Shown in pieces: positions 23,886-35,413 of a DNA stretch of 64,000 nucleotides. A model generated the notes under the pieces. That model did no database searches and was not told the origin of the DNA. It saw only the letters and a list, made by a program, of their open reading frames with translations. Where the stretch lies: positions 3,310,001-3,374,000 of the forward strand of contig JAYKKT010000048.1 of NCBI GenBank assembly GCA_036023115.1. The letters run 5' to 3'. Source of the DNA: Brasenia schreberi (Eukaryota; Streptophyta; Magnoliopsida; Nymphaeales; Cabombaceae). The first letter of the stretch is position 1; each line of letters begins with the position of its first letter. The position numbers and the translations under genes were made by a program.

Positions 23886-26800
23886 ATGGAGTTGCTGCAG
23901 CTCGCCATCATTGTCATTAACGCTATCCTTTGTACTACCATGGTGCAACTGTCGTCATCGTCTTCCTCTTCAGAGAGTGACGCGAATGCGTTGCTGACTC
24001 TGAAAGGCCGAGTAGAGAGAGACCCACAAAGAGTAATGCAGGGATGGTTAAGAGGGAATGATCCTTGCTCCTGGAAGGGAATAACCTGCTCCGATGAAGG
24101 AAGGGTCACGAAGCTCGATCTCAGCAACGCTGGCCTCACCGGTGCCCTCTACATCGACGAGCTGATCATAGTCCTCGACCAGCTTCAGGACCTCCTCCTC
24201 CAAGGCAACGCTTTCTACCTCACCGGCTGGCCTCCTTCCTCTTCTGCACGTAGCAGCACTCTCCAGACCGTCGACCTCTCGAGCAACAGCCTCAATGCCT
24301 CTCTCCTTCCTGACTTTCTCGCTTCCTGCAACCGTCTTACCTCTCTCAACCTATCCCGCAACTCACTCTCTGGAACCTCTTCTTTGCTTTCGGGCCCTTC
24401 CCTACTCTCGCTGGACCTCTCCCACAATCAGTTGTCCGGCAGCGCCATGCTCAAGGACACCCTCTCGAATTGCCGCAACCTTACCTTCCTTGATCTCTCG
24501 GCCAACAAGCTTACCGGAGGCCTCGCCGGCTCCACCCTCTCTGGCTGTGTCAACCTTAAGAACCTCAACCTCTCCTTCAACCTTCTCTCGGACGTCCTCC
24601 CTCCCAATTTCCTGCCCGTCCATACGGCCTCCTCCCTCCAGGTCTTGGACCTCTCCCACAACAACCTCTCCGGCGACCTCACCTCCTTCTCCCTTGGGGC
24701 TGGCTGCGGCAACATCACATTCCTCGATCTCTCCTTCAACCCCCATTTAGCGGGCAGCCTCCCCACCGGCCTCCAGAATTGCCGGTTTCTACAAAGCCTC
24801 ATCCTCTCCGGTAACTCACTTGGGCCACAGCTGCCTCCGTTCCTTAGTAGCCTCCCCAACCTAGAGACCCTCAACCTGGCTAGAAATCGGTTCGCCGGGG
24901 AGATCCCACCTGAGCTTGGCTTGTTGTGTCGTAGCCTTCGAGCGTTGGACCTCTCGTACAATGCTTTTGTCGAGGGCATTCCGTCCACCTTCACCTCGTG
25001 CTCCTCCTTAGAGAGCATCAACCTCGGCAGCAACCAACTGACGTCCTTGGGTGCTGTTCTTAAAGGCATAAGCGGCTCCCTCAAGTACCTGAGCCTCTCC
25101 TTCAACAACCTCACCGCCACCTTATTGCCTCTCTCACAGCTTTCTAACTACAGGGTGCTGCAGGTTTTGGACCTGAGCTCCAATGGCCTCACGGGAGGTA
25201 TCCCGGTTGAATTGTGCAATGCATTTCCTTCCCTGCAGAAGCTTCTCCTTTCCGACAACCAGCTCTCGGGATTCATACCGGTGGAGCTGGGCGATTGCAG
25301 GGCCCTCCGCATCCTGGACTTGAGCTTTAACTTCTTCATCGGCCCCATTCCTCCTCAAGTCTGGACGTTGCCCGAGCTGACCGACCTCAACATTTGGGCT
25401 AACCAACTCTCCGGCGAAATACCAGACACCCTCTGCAAGGTCGGCACCAGCAGCGTCGGGCTAGAGACCCTGATCCTCAATAATAACTTCATTACGGGTA
25501 GCATTCCCAATAGCATCACCAACTGTGCTGGACTCATATGGGTCTCGCTTTCAAACAACCTCCTCACAGGCCCCATTCCCACCGGCTTCGGCCGCCTCCA
25601 GCGCCTTGCCATCCTCGGGCTTGCTAACAACTCCCTCTCCGGGAACATTCCGGAAGAGCTCGGCAACTGCACAAACCTCATCTGGCTTGACGTTAACAGC
25701 AACGGCCTAACTGGTAGCATCCCCTCACAGCTTGCGGCGCAGACGGGCCGCATCATGCCGGGTGTTGTGTCTGGAAGGCAATTCGCCTTTGTCAGGAACG
25801 AGGGCGGTCTGGCATGCCGGGGGGCCGGCGGACTGTTCGAATTCTATGGCATAAGACAGGAGAGGTTGGCGGCATATCCTGTCGTGCACGCTTGCCCTTC
25901 CACCAGGATCTACGTGGGCACCACCGTCTACAACTACGCCGCCAACGGCACATTGATCTTCCTGGACCTCTCCTTCAACTTGCTGGAGGGGAGCATACCG
26001 GACGACCTAGGCTTCATACCGTACCTTCAGGTCCTCAACTTGGGGCACAACGGGTTAGCAGGGACCATACCCTTGACCTTCGGCGGCCTCAAATACATCA
26101 TGGGGCTTGACCTCTCCTACAACCATCTCTCCGGCACCATCCCTGCGGCTCTCGGGACCCTTTCTCTACTAGATGACTTTGACGTCTCTAACAACAATCT
26201 CACTGGGCCTATCCCTTCCACCGGCCAACTTGCGACATTCCCGGCCTCCAAATATGCCAACAATTCCGGCCTCTGCGGCCTCCCCTTGCCTCCCTGCGGT
26301 TCCAATGACCAGCCAGGAGGAGGAACTGCTAATTCCGATTCTGGCCACCGAAACCGATCACTGGCTGCAAGCATCGGTGCTGGCATGACAGCCTGCAGCG
26401 TCGTCATCATCGGCCTCGTCCTGGTGCTATGGATGATGCAGAAGCGAGAGAAGCCGGAAGAGAAAAATGACGACGAGTTCATGGCGAGTCTACCCGTCAC
26501 GAGGAAGGGCGCCACATTGAAGCTCTCCAGCGTGCTGGAGCCGCTCAGCATAAACATCGCCACCTTTGAGAAGCCGCTTAGAAAGCTCACCTTCGCTCAT
26601 CTACTAGATGCGACCAACGGGTTCAGCATTGAGAGCCTGATTGGATCGGGTGGGTTTGGGGAGGTGTACAAAGCTCGGCTCAAGGATGGTTGTGTGGTCG
26701 CCGTGAAGAAACTCATTCACGTCTTCGGCCAGGGTGACCGTGAGTTCATGGCGGAGATGGAAACCATCGGAAAGATCAAGCACCGCAATCTCGTCCCTCT

Positions 26801-26928
26801 GCTGGGCTACTGCAAGATTGGAGAGGAACGGCTTCTGGTTTATGAGTACATGAAATGGGGCAGCCTGGATAACGTCCTCCACAACAACAATGCAAAGTCA
26901 GGAGGTGATGATGGCACCAACAGTGATG

Positions 26929-26985
<57 letters not shown>

Positions 26986-27629
26986 CAGGACGTTGGAAGC
27001 TCGAGTGGGCAACTAGGAGGAAGATTGCCATCGGGTCAGCGAGGGGCCTCGCTTTTCTTCATCACAGTTGCATTCCTCACATAATTCACAGGGACATGAA
27101 GTCCAGCAACGTGTTGTTGGATGAGAATTTGGAGGCTAGAGTGTCTGATTTCGGAATGGCGAGGCTCATGAACGCATTGGACACACACCTTAGTGTCAGC
27201 ACTCTCTCCGGAACCCCGGGCTACGTCCCGCCGGAATATTACCAAAGCTTCCGTTGTACCACCAAAGGTGATGTGTACAGCTACGGCGTCGTTCTGTTGG
27301 AGCTCCTCTCAGGAAAGAAACCCATTGATCCTGCTGAATTCGGAGACAGCAACCTCGTCGGCTGGGCGAAGCAGTTGTTGAAGGAGAACAGAGTGAACGA
27401 GATCTTTGACCCGGTATTTGTCTCGCAGCAAAACCCGCCTACGGAGGACGAGCTCTACCAGTGCCTGAAAATCGCCTGTCAATGCTTGGATGACCGGCCG
27501 CTTCGGAGACCGACGATGATTCAAGTGATGGCCATGTTCAAGGAACTCCAGATGGATGCAGCTGTCAGCGAGGTCGATACCTTCTCCGTTGGAGACACCA
27601 CCATTCTTGAGAAATCAAATATTGAATGA
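23886..27629 (+). CDS. BRL1: BRI1-like brassinosteroid receptor kinase, BRL1/BRL3 type
   Basis: Plasma-membrane LRR receptor kinase that binds brassinosteroid outside the cell and signals through its cytoplasmic kinase. The 1247-residue frame has no introns, as usual in this family. In order: signal peptide (about 1-21); paired cysteines C61 and C68 (CSWKGITC); 21 LRRs; an island domain near 622-690 ([17 protein letters not shown] with C644); four more LRRs; a C-terminal cysteine cap ([11 protein letters not shown]); transmembrane segment about 829-851; juxtamembrane [20 protein letters not shown]. The kinase has the P-loop [10 protein letters not shown] from residue 920, Lys941 in VAVKK, HRD at 1068-1070, DFG from Asp1088 and [10 protein letters not shown]. 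The 21+4 LRR layout with the island is diagnostic, and the island and juxtamembrane wording fit BRL1/BRL3 rather than BRI1 or BRL2. All catalytic residues are present. Oddity: 18 Asn codons (1016-1033) between the alphaD and alphaE regions. Confidence 0.95.
26905..26988 (+). other. In-frame intron-like segment (candidate exitron) in the BRL kinase domain
   Basis: The coding sequence contains GGAG|GTGATG (GT at 26905) and AATAATGCAG|GA (AG at 26987-26988). The interval is 84 nt, exactly 28 codons, and mostly A/T. Removing it joins AKSG to GRWKLEW with no frame change and gives a loop of the length seen in other BRL kinases. Keeping it adds GDDGTNSDD, the Asn run and Ala. Both forms would encode a full kinase. 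Sequence borders are directly visible; actual splicing is inference. Confidence 0.45.
26931..26984 (+). repeat. (AAT)18 trinucleotide repeat coding for poly-Asn
   Basis: Eighteen uninterrupted AAT codons follow two GAT codons. A perfect repeat of this length is likely to vary between individuals, and each gain or loss stays in frame. Confidence 0.95.
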
Positions 27630-27740
27630 TTGTGAGGTTAATTTTATATCCTTCTGCCATTTTTTCATTTCTTTCTCTCCACTCCTGTTTTCTGTCACCC
27701 CATTCCGTCCCATACGTTTCAAATTGCCTTATACGTTGTA

Positions 27741-27746
27741 AATAAA
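27741..27746 (+). terminator. Poly(A) signal of the BRL gene
   Basis: AATAAA lies 112 nt after the stop codon in a T-rich 3' region, a normal distance for a plant near-upstream element. Confidence 0.55.
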
Positions 27747-27759
27747 AAGAAAGAACAGA

Positions 27760-29000
27760 GGAAAATTAACACCGAGGAACAAATTCTACTTTTGCATAAA
27801 TTTACTGTTGGGTTCCTCCTCACAAACAGGGATCCCATCTCATTAATAAGGTGAAAAAGAAAAAAAAATGTGGAGAACAAGAGGACTGTTATGGCATAAC
27901 ATATAATTTCACCATAATTCTTCTCAAATGCTATTTATTTTGGGCAACACGAGCTTCTAATTTCTCTAAAGTTGGTGCATTCTTTCATTTACAGTAAATA
28001 GTTTATTTTTGTATAAATTTTATTTTGAAATAATAATACAACATACAAAAATATGATATTTTAAAAAAAATTGAGATTTATTTTAGGTTCTTTTAAAATT
28101 ATTCGTTCTTTCTTTCTCCATTCTATTTAACTGCTTCATTGTAGATTGATTGTTTTTTAATTCTTAGTATATTTTTTTATTGTTCGTAGAAAGTAAGGGT
28201 ATTATATTTCATATGAAAATATCTTAGTGTACTCACCTCTTTCATGTACTCGAAATTATCTTGGGTTAGGCTCATAGTTTTTAACTCTAGTATTTAAGAA
28301 GTTTTTCACATAAAGTGTGTTTTTTATTTATTTAATTTTTGTATGTACATATTCGAGAATCGTTTATATGTTTTATTTAAAATTATTTATCAAATTTAAA
28401 TACGAGAAAAAAGTTTTCAAACTTTCTCCAGTTATTTGGCTGCCACGTACATGTACATGCTTTGTTGAGAGCGAATATCTATCTATCAATCTATTCAAAG
28501 GGAAAGGACGTGCGGCTAAGCACTGAAAATCTACCTGCTTCCGTCAATTGCAAGGTTCACTAACGTCAGATTCCTTGTGGAATATTTGTGATTTATATTC
28601 TGATTCCTCGTTCCTTCTGTGGCTGATTGACCTTCTCGAATGCACCCGTGAGATCCTCCCTTCCGCATACGAGAGGGATGGTAGCGTACGACTCCATTTT
28701 CCCAAAAGATACGCAGTTGTTGGTGGTGCAAGGATATGAGCTAGACCGTCTATTATTTGATTTGCAACCATTTTTAACAAAAGAGTAGATCGAAATCCAT
28801 CAAAAATGACCAGAACGTAAGGTTTGGGAAGAACAAATAAAAAAAGAGAAAAAAGTAAAATAGGATTTCCTTGGCTCATTCTAAAAGGGATTCATCCATT
28901 TATAGAGATATGTTATTGATTTGGTGTTATTTTTTTTTCAGTCATTTTAGGTAGAAAAACAAGATTTTTGCTCAATTTGTCATTAGAAAACCTCATTTTC
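27760..29000. other. AT-rich intergenic DNA downstream of BRL
   Basis: No gene recognised. A minus-strand open frame of 111 codons (28879-28544) starts with a hydrophobic stretch (LLFSLFLFVLPKPYVLVIF) and continues with basic, unrelated sequence. I find no family for it and no supporting context, so it is not called. Confidence 0.4.
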
Positions 29001-29004
29001 GGCT

Positions 29005-29135
29005 AGAAGGTGTGTCTCCATCACGTAAGAGACGTGCTTGGGCCACGCCTCTCAACATTCGACAAACGTGCTCAAGGCACATTTCTCACATAAGAGAAAT
29101 GTGTTTGGGGCATATCTTCCTCACGTTTGGGATTT
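29005..29135. repeat. Short minisatellite, about 34-bp unit
   Basis: Three to four diverged units share acgtgct(t/c)(g/a)(g/a)g(c/g)cac followed by tctca(a/c)a. They start near 29029 (acgtgcttgggccacg), 29065 (acgtgctcaaggcaca) and 29098 (atgtgtttggggcata). Confidence 0.5.
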
Positions 29136-30983
29136 ACTACACATGATATGCTAATTTTTTTTGCTATATATGGTTCATAGGGCACAAGTAGAAGGACATA
29201 ATCTCACCATTTCATCTAGGAGACGTAATATTGTGTTGTACAAATAATGTCCCCGTAGACGACAATAAAGAAAAGAAGAAGCTATCATGTTATGAGGAGG
29301 GTATATCAACCTTAGATACTGAGATCAATATTGTAAACAATAGGATAAGAGATCCACCAATATGTCGGAATTACTCCTAAGCTTTAAAGGTCACATTGTA
29401 TATTAGATATGAGAGGAACAAGTAATTTCTAACTTTAGTGTATTTTATATTCGAGATCAATATTCTATATTCTAACTATATAAATATATATTTGCAAATA
29501 ATACGAAAAGTGGCCAGTGAAGAGGATGGATGTGAGACCCGGTAATTGGGTTGACATTGTAGATGAGAGTGGGTTGATTGGGCAGGTGGATTTGCTATAT
29601 CAAGTGATACACTATGCATTGTTGATTGCTTTTATTGGGCGTTAGCAACGAGACACAAATTACTTTCATATGTCATGGGGTGAGATAAGTATCACACATC
29701 ACGATATCCATAAGATACTTTGTCTTTCAATGGATGGTCAACTTGTTACCTTAGACACATGAAATGATAGCTAGAAGCAAGGAAGGTATCTTTAATGATA
29801 TATTGGGGATGATCATCGATAAAGTCATATATGAGATTAAGTATGGGGTCATTAAGTTTGAAGTGCTCTTAACTAATTTTTTAAGAAGGGGATCAAGTAG
29901 TGAAAATAAGGCTTTATGTTATTTGTTGTATCAGTTACTATGTATGTTATATCATGATAAGTCTAGAAATAGGGTATAAATAATGCTCGTGAATCTGCTG
30001 GCACTTGATGTTTGGAGGGTTGATAGTTATGCGTGGGTGCAACAACATTAGCCTATTTGTACGGACAACTAGGGAAGGCGATAGCAACTTAGTGGATATA
30101 TTTTTTTGTTCGAGATAAGAACATGTACTATTATTGCTTACTATATGTTTCTTTCATATAGTTATTTATCAAAATTTAATAAGTTATATATTTTAATATA
30201 GGCATGTATTTATGAATATTTTTGAGCTTTTAGAGTTAGCATGCTACCAGAATTGACTAGATGGGGAACCATGAGTAGGCCGATGGATGGAAAGTGTGTG
30301 TCATAGGCAATTTTCTGTAATCGGCTTACTAAATACCATAAGCAATTGGATTTAATGATGATAGAACATGTATTTTGTGAATTTCTAACTATGTTCTTAA
30401 TCTTTTAATTAAACACAACCATGTATGTTATATATTATTATTTCTTATTTTATGCAAAGTAGATTAAATGACAATCATATAATTATGTAAAATACTTAAA
30501 TTGTAATACATATAAGTTGTCCAAATACCATAGAAGCATTCATTGTATAAATGTTGTGGAACCTTATATGTCAGATCATGAAGTTCATAAGTTTTCATAA
30601 TCGTCAAGCCATCCTAGTTTATGCATGGGCAACAACAATACATATAACTTAGTAGATATATTTCTTTGCTCTTGGTAAGAACTTTACTATTATTACTTAC
30701 TATATGTATCTTCCAATTGGTCTTTTTTTAGAATTTAAAAAGTTATATGTTTTAATTATAGATATGAATTTATGAATATTTCCCACATTTAGAATTATTT
30801 GACAAGAATGGCTAGATGAGGAACAAGCAGGTTGATAGATGAAAAATGTGTCACAAGTAATCTTCTACTGTTCGACTTACTAAATACTATAAGCAATTAG
30901 ATTTAATAACAACAAAATAGATATTTTGCGAAATGAGAATTATAACAACAACAACAACAACAACAACTAAGCCTTTTCCCATA

Positions 30984-32207
30984 CTAGACAGGGTCGGCTA
31001 CATGGATTCTTTGTTTCCACAGATCCCTATCGTGTGCCATGTTAGCAGTTAACTCCCAATAAGCTAGATCATTCTTTATTGTTTCTTTCCAACACTTTTG
31101 TGGTCGTCTTCTACCTCTTTTAATACTTTCCAAATTTAGTTTTTCTAACCTTCTTACAGGTTCTTCTTTTAATCTTCTTTCTATATGTCCAAACCATCTT
31201 AAACGATGTTCTCTTATTTTATACTCTATTGGTGCCACTCCTAATTTGTTTCTAATAACCTCATTATGTATACGGTCTTTTCTTATATGACCATTCATCC
31301 ATCTCAACATCTTCATTTTTGTCACAGACATCTTTTGTACATGTTGATTATTAACTGCCCAACACTCAGAACCATAAAACATGGCAGGCCAAATCGCTGC
31401 TCTATAATATTTACCTTTTAATTTTAATGGTATCTTCTTATCACAAAGAATACCTGATGCTCCTCTCCATTTTAACCAACCAGCATTAATTCTATGTGTA
31501 ACATCTCCATCAATTCTTCCATCACATTGACAAATTGACCCTAGGTATTTAAAACTTTCCTTTTGGGGAATGCAATGTGTTCCAATTTTAATTTCTATGT
31601 CCTTTGAAGTAGCCAAATGATCAAACTTACATTCCATATATTCTGTCTTTGTTCTACTAAGTCGGAGGCCTTTGCTTTCTAATGTTTCTCTCCATAGTTC
31701 CAATTTTCTATTAACTTTTTCCTTAGACTCCTCCACTAATACAATGTCATATGCAAATAACATACACCAAGGTACTTCATCTTGAATATGTTTTGTTAAC
31801 TCATCCATCACCATTATAAATAAGTATGGGCTTAAAGTTGATCCTTGATGTAACCCAATATTAACTTCAAAGAAGTCTGTCGTTTCTTCATGAGTCCTCA
31901 CACATGTTTTTGCACCATCATACATGTCTCTTATAAGGTTAATATATGTCAATGAGATACCTCTTTTTTCCAAAGTTCTCCAGAGAACCTCCCTCGGTAC
32001 CCTATCATAAGCTTTTTCTAGATCAATAAATATCATGTGAAGGTCTTTCTTTTTTTCTCTAAAATGTTCCATAAGACGTCTCAAAAGGTGAATCGCTTCA
32101 ATAGTAGATCTGCTTGGCATGAACCCAAATTGGTTCTCTGTTGTACTTGATACTTGTCTTAACCTACGTTCGATAATTTTTTCCCACAATTTCATAGTAT
32201 GACTCAT
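30984..32207 (-). pseudogene. LINE copy A reverse transcriptase, C-terminal 407 codons
   Basis: The frame starts at an internal Met ([17 protein letters not shown]) after a stop, and covers the RT palm and thumb: [39 protein letters not shown] and [16 protein letters not shown]. The catalytic box should be FADD; the first Asp is Tyr (codon tat near 31750). After this comes the C-terminal region with [13 protein letters not shown] and RWFGHIERR, ending HVADPV just before the GTT tail. Long and open but catalytically dead. Confidence 0.85.
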
Positions 32208-33261
32208 TAACTTGATACCTCAATAATTCGCACAATTTTGAATGTCTCCCTTGTTCTTATATATGGGTATAAGTGTACTTGCTCTCCATTCCTCGGGCAT
32301 CTTTTGGTTTTTCCATATTTCATTAAATAGTCTTGTGAGTCAAGTGATTCCTATTTCTCCTTGTATTTTCCAAACTTCTATAGAATATTATCTGGTCCTA
32401 TCAATTTACCACCCTTCATATATTTAAGAGCCTCTTTGACTTCATTCTTTTGAATACGTCGGTAGAAATTATGGTTTATATACTTTTCTGAGTTGGCTAA
32501 CTCTCCTAAGCTAATACTAACATCTTTATTTTCATTAAAAAGATTATAAAAATAGTTTTTCCATCTATTTCTTATATCATCATTTGTCACTAGAATTTTT
32601 TCATCCTCGTCTTTTATGCATCTAACATAATTAAGATCTTTAGTTTTCTTATCTCTAGCCCTAGCTATCCTAAAAATATCTCTTTCACCCTCTTTTGAGT
32701 TGAGTTTTTTTATATAAGTCCTCCCAAATCTTAGCTTTTGCTTCACTAACGGCCTTTTTTGCTTCTTTTTTTGCTTTCTTATAAGCTTCTAATGTTTTAC
32801 TAGTTTTCTTAGCATAATGTAATTTGTAACATGCCCTCTTTGCCTTGATTTTATTTTGCACTTCTTCACTCCACCACCAAGCTTCTTTTTGTGCCGGTAC
32901 ACCTCCCTTAGATACACCTAACACATCTTTCGCCACTTTCCTAATATGTATAGCCATATTGTTCCACATATCACACGGTGTGCCAACATAATTCCAAACA
33001 TCTCCTTGAAGGACTTTCTGTTTAAATATATCTTCTTTCTCGCTTTTGAGGTTCCACCATTTAGTCCGAATAGCTCGATGCACTCTTTTCTTCTTTGTCC
33101 ATTTTGTTATTTGTAAATCCATAACTAAAAGTCGATGTTGGGTGGTTTAGCTTTCTCCTAGAATTACCTTACAATCTTTACAACACACTCTATCTTTTTT
33201 TTTACGAATAAAGTAATCAATTTGTGTTTGTGATAAACCACTCTTATAAGTAATTAAATGT

Positions 33262-33863
33262 TCATCTCGTTTTTGTATTGACTATAAAGAGATCAAATGA
33301 CATAGCAAAATTTAAAATCTCCCTACCTTCCTCGTTTATATCCCCAAAACCAAAGTTTCCATGAATCCCTTGATATCCTAATGCCTCTTTACCGATATGT
33401 CCATTTAAATCTCCTCTTAAACAAATCATCTCTCTTTGTGGAATCTTTTGAAACACCTTATCTAGCTCTTCCCCAAAACTGTCTTTATACTATCTTCTAG
33501 TCCTACTTGGGGTGCGTAAGCACAAACTATATTAAAAATCTCTGCTCCTAACACTAATTTCAACGTCATGATTCAGTCACCATATCGTTGTATGTCTACT
33601 ACACTCTCCTTTAAATCTTTATTTATGATAATACCAACTCCGTTTCGAGCCTTTTCTTTACCTGAGTACCATAATTTAAAACGTGTATCCTCTATCTCCT
33701 TTGCTTTTTCTTCCACCCATTTTGTCTCTTGTAAACATTGAATATGAATCTTTCTCCGAATTATAGTATCTACCACCTCCATTAGCTTACCCGATAATGT
33801 TCTGATATTCCAATAACCAATACGAATCTTATTATCTAGGACTAGCTTCCTTACCCCCCGCAT
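33262..33863 (-). pseudogene. LINE copy A APE-type endonuclease fragments
   Basis: 33863-33573 reads IRIGYWNIRTLSGKLMEVVD, IQCLQETKWVEEKAKEIE and KARNGVGIIINKDLKESV, the N-terminal half of an apurinic/apyrimidinic-type endonuclease with the catalytic Glu in the QETKW motif. 33456-33262 gives EMICLRGDLNGHIGKEALGY, the Asn-containing GDLNGHIG motif. A frame break separates the two, so the endonuclease is not functional as read. Confidence 0.8.
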
Positions 33864-34699
33864 CCGTCCATAATCAAAATGCGGAGACCCTCTTTAAAAA
33901 ATTTTCACTACATTCGGGCGGCAATATAGCGGGACTAACTTCTTTATCCACACTCGTCCATGATGTGGGAACCCTCTCTGCAATTGATTCACTACATTCG
34001 GGCGAAAATGTAGTGGCTCTTGCTTACTTCTTATTGCATTCGGGCTCTGCAACACATCGCTAGGCGGGGATGCCCCAAAGCAATGCTCATAATTGTCAGA
34101 AGCCTAACACAACCCTCCTCCTTTATCCGGGCTTGGGACCGACAATGCAAGGGTAATCCCTTACATGAGAATTATATTCTTAATATTTAATTAAGTACAA
34201 CCTTGTATGCTATATTTTATATTTTATTTTGTTCAATGCAGATTGACTAGCAGTCATATAGTTATGTAAAATACTTTGATTGTAATGTATATAAATTGTC
34301 AATAAACCATAAATACATTTGTTGTATAGATGTTATGGAACCTAATATGTAAGATCGTATAGTTCACCAGTTTGGTCATCATCAAAGCATCTCAGTTGAA
34401 CTTATAAGACCCTCCATTGTAAAGATATATGAAAAGCCCATGAATATAAGACACAATATGAGCCACGTGATGCTACTTCGAAGGCACAACACTTATATTA
34501 TTTTAAGCTTGAGTATTTTGAAATCCAACCATTGTACCCTTAAGAGTGTGATGAGTTGTACATGGACTATTATATTCAAAGGGCAAATCAATTTATTTTG
34601 AAAGATTTTATCAGTCAGTTACATCCTACTCGTCTTACTGGAGTTAGGCGACAACATGATACATCATTCTTCATGTAGATAAACAAATCAATATATATA

Positions 34700-35400
34700 T
34701 TAGTAACATTTCCAACTTTGTTTTACTTTGATTATAATATCAACTTTCATCAACTTAAATTCTTATACCAATGCCTTTATGTGATGCGTGATACACTTGC
34801 ACCAGTGCTGGTACATTCAAATCATTTGCCATGGTCATTGTCGGTCGACCCTACATTATTGGACTTGTTAGAGACACGAGCAATTCTGCAAATGAGGATA
34901 CTGGTTGACCATATATGATGATGATGGTGAGGATGCGTGACATTTTTGATGGAGTTGTTTGTGGGATATTCTTTTGTAATATTCATTGACGATTGTAATG
35001 AAGAAATTTGGTTTATTCACTGCTTTGTCCTTAAAATATACAATTTTAATAGAATCATACATTCATTTAAATTTATAATCAATTATATATACAAACGCCA
35101 AATACCACTGAATCATCGTTCTTAATATCATGTGCAATATCCTCTTTTGGTTCTCTCTTTTGTATATACAACTCGATATATTTATTAAACGAAGTTTTCT
35201 ACTTCTCAATACTTTCATGTCAATAACGTTGTCACATTAGAAAGATAGGAGGCATCATAAAACCGTCAACTATATGCATCTATGAAAAAGTATTAATAGA
35301 AGAGAGAATTAATCACTACTTTGATAAATGAAATACCTAAGTAACATAATCAAATCTTTAGATATAGTGATTACTACTAGAAAATGTCATGCAAAATGAT
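34700..35400. other. AT-rich DNA
   Basis: No recognisable coding or repeat content between the mobile-domain relic and the MULE relic. A short frame at 34718-34918 is not supported by any family. Confidence 0.4.
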
Positions 35401-35413
35401 GATAACACATGTA

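Larger units (their letters stand above)
30945..34164 (-). mobile_element. RTE-type LINE (copy A), near full length, with target duplication
   Basis: The element is flanked by ATGAGAATTATA at 30933-30944 and again at 34165-34176, a perfect 12-bp target-site duplication. Its 3' end (left on this map) is a (GTT)n tail, as in RTE-clade LINEs. It encodes an APE-type endonuclease (33863-33262 in pieces), a linker and a reverse transcriptase (32746-30984). Frameshifts and stops separate the pieces. One stop at 32220-32222 is TGA where copy E at 54-57 kb keeps CGA, a CpG-to-TpG change. The RT catalytic box reads FAYD. Not mobile now. It sits in the second unit of a tandem duplication. Confidence 0.9.
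30035..34400 (+). repeat. Tandem duplication of about 590 bp, second copy split by a LINE
   Basis: Copy 1 spans about 30035-30617. Copy 2 is 30623-30944 plus 34177-34398, with the LINE between. Shared words in order are gcaacaacaa, ttagt(g/a)gatatattt, ttgcttacta or ttacttacta, ttatgaatattt, agcaattggattta or agcaattagattta, ttaattaa(a/g)(c/t)acaacc, tatgtaaaatact and ttgtataaatgtt or ttgtatagatgtt. The duplication therefore predates the LINE insertion. Confidence 0.75.
29520..34690 (+). pseudogene. Plant mobile domain (MAIN-like) relic interrupted by a LINE
   Basis: Frames around 29600-29750 read FHMSWGEISITHHDIHKILC then LSMDGQLVT, the plant mobile domain block that normally reads 'TITLQDV..LLGLPIDG..VTG'. 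29880-29980 gives LYQLLCMLYHDKSRNRV, matching the 'LYL.G..LF.DKSGNRV' block, and 30035-30090 gives GATTLAYLYGQLGKAIAT, the next conserved block. The C-terminal part resumes after the LINE (34540-34680, ELYMDYYIQRANQFILKDF). Plant mobile domains are found in MAIN-type host proteins and in MULE or gypsy elements. Here stops and frame changes are common, so it is a relic, and its neighbourhood favours a transposon origin. Confidence 0.65.

Noticed and set aside
24402..25756. Several long open frames antisense or out of frame within the BRL gene (up to 230 codons)
   Set aside because: They arise from the GC-rich leucine-rich-repeat periodicity of the real coding strand.
28544..28879. 111-codon minus-strand frame suspected of being plastid-derived
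   Set aside because: I could not match it to any plastid or nuclear gene, so no transfer is claimed.
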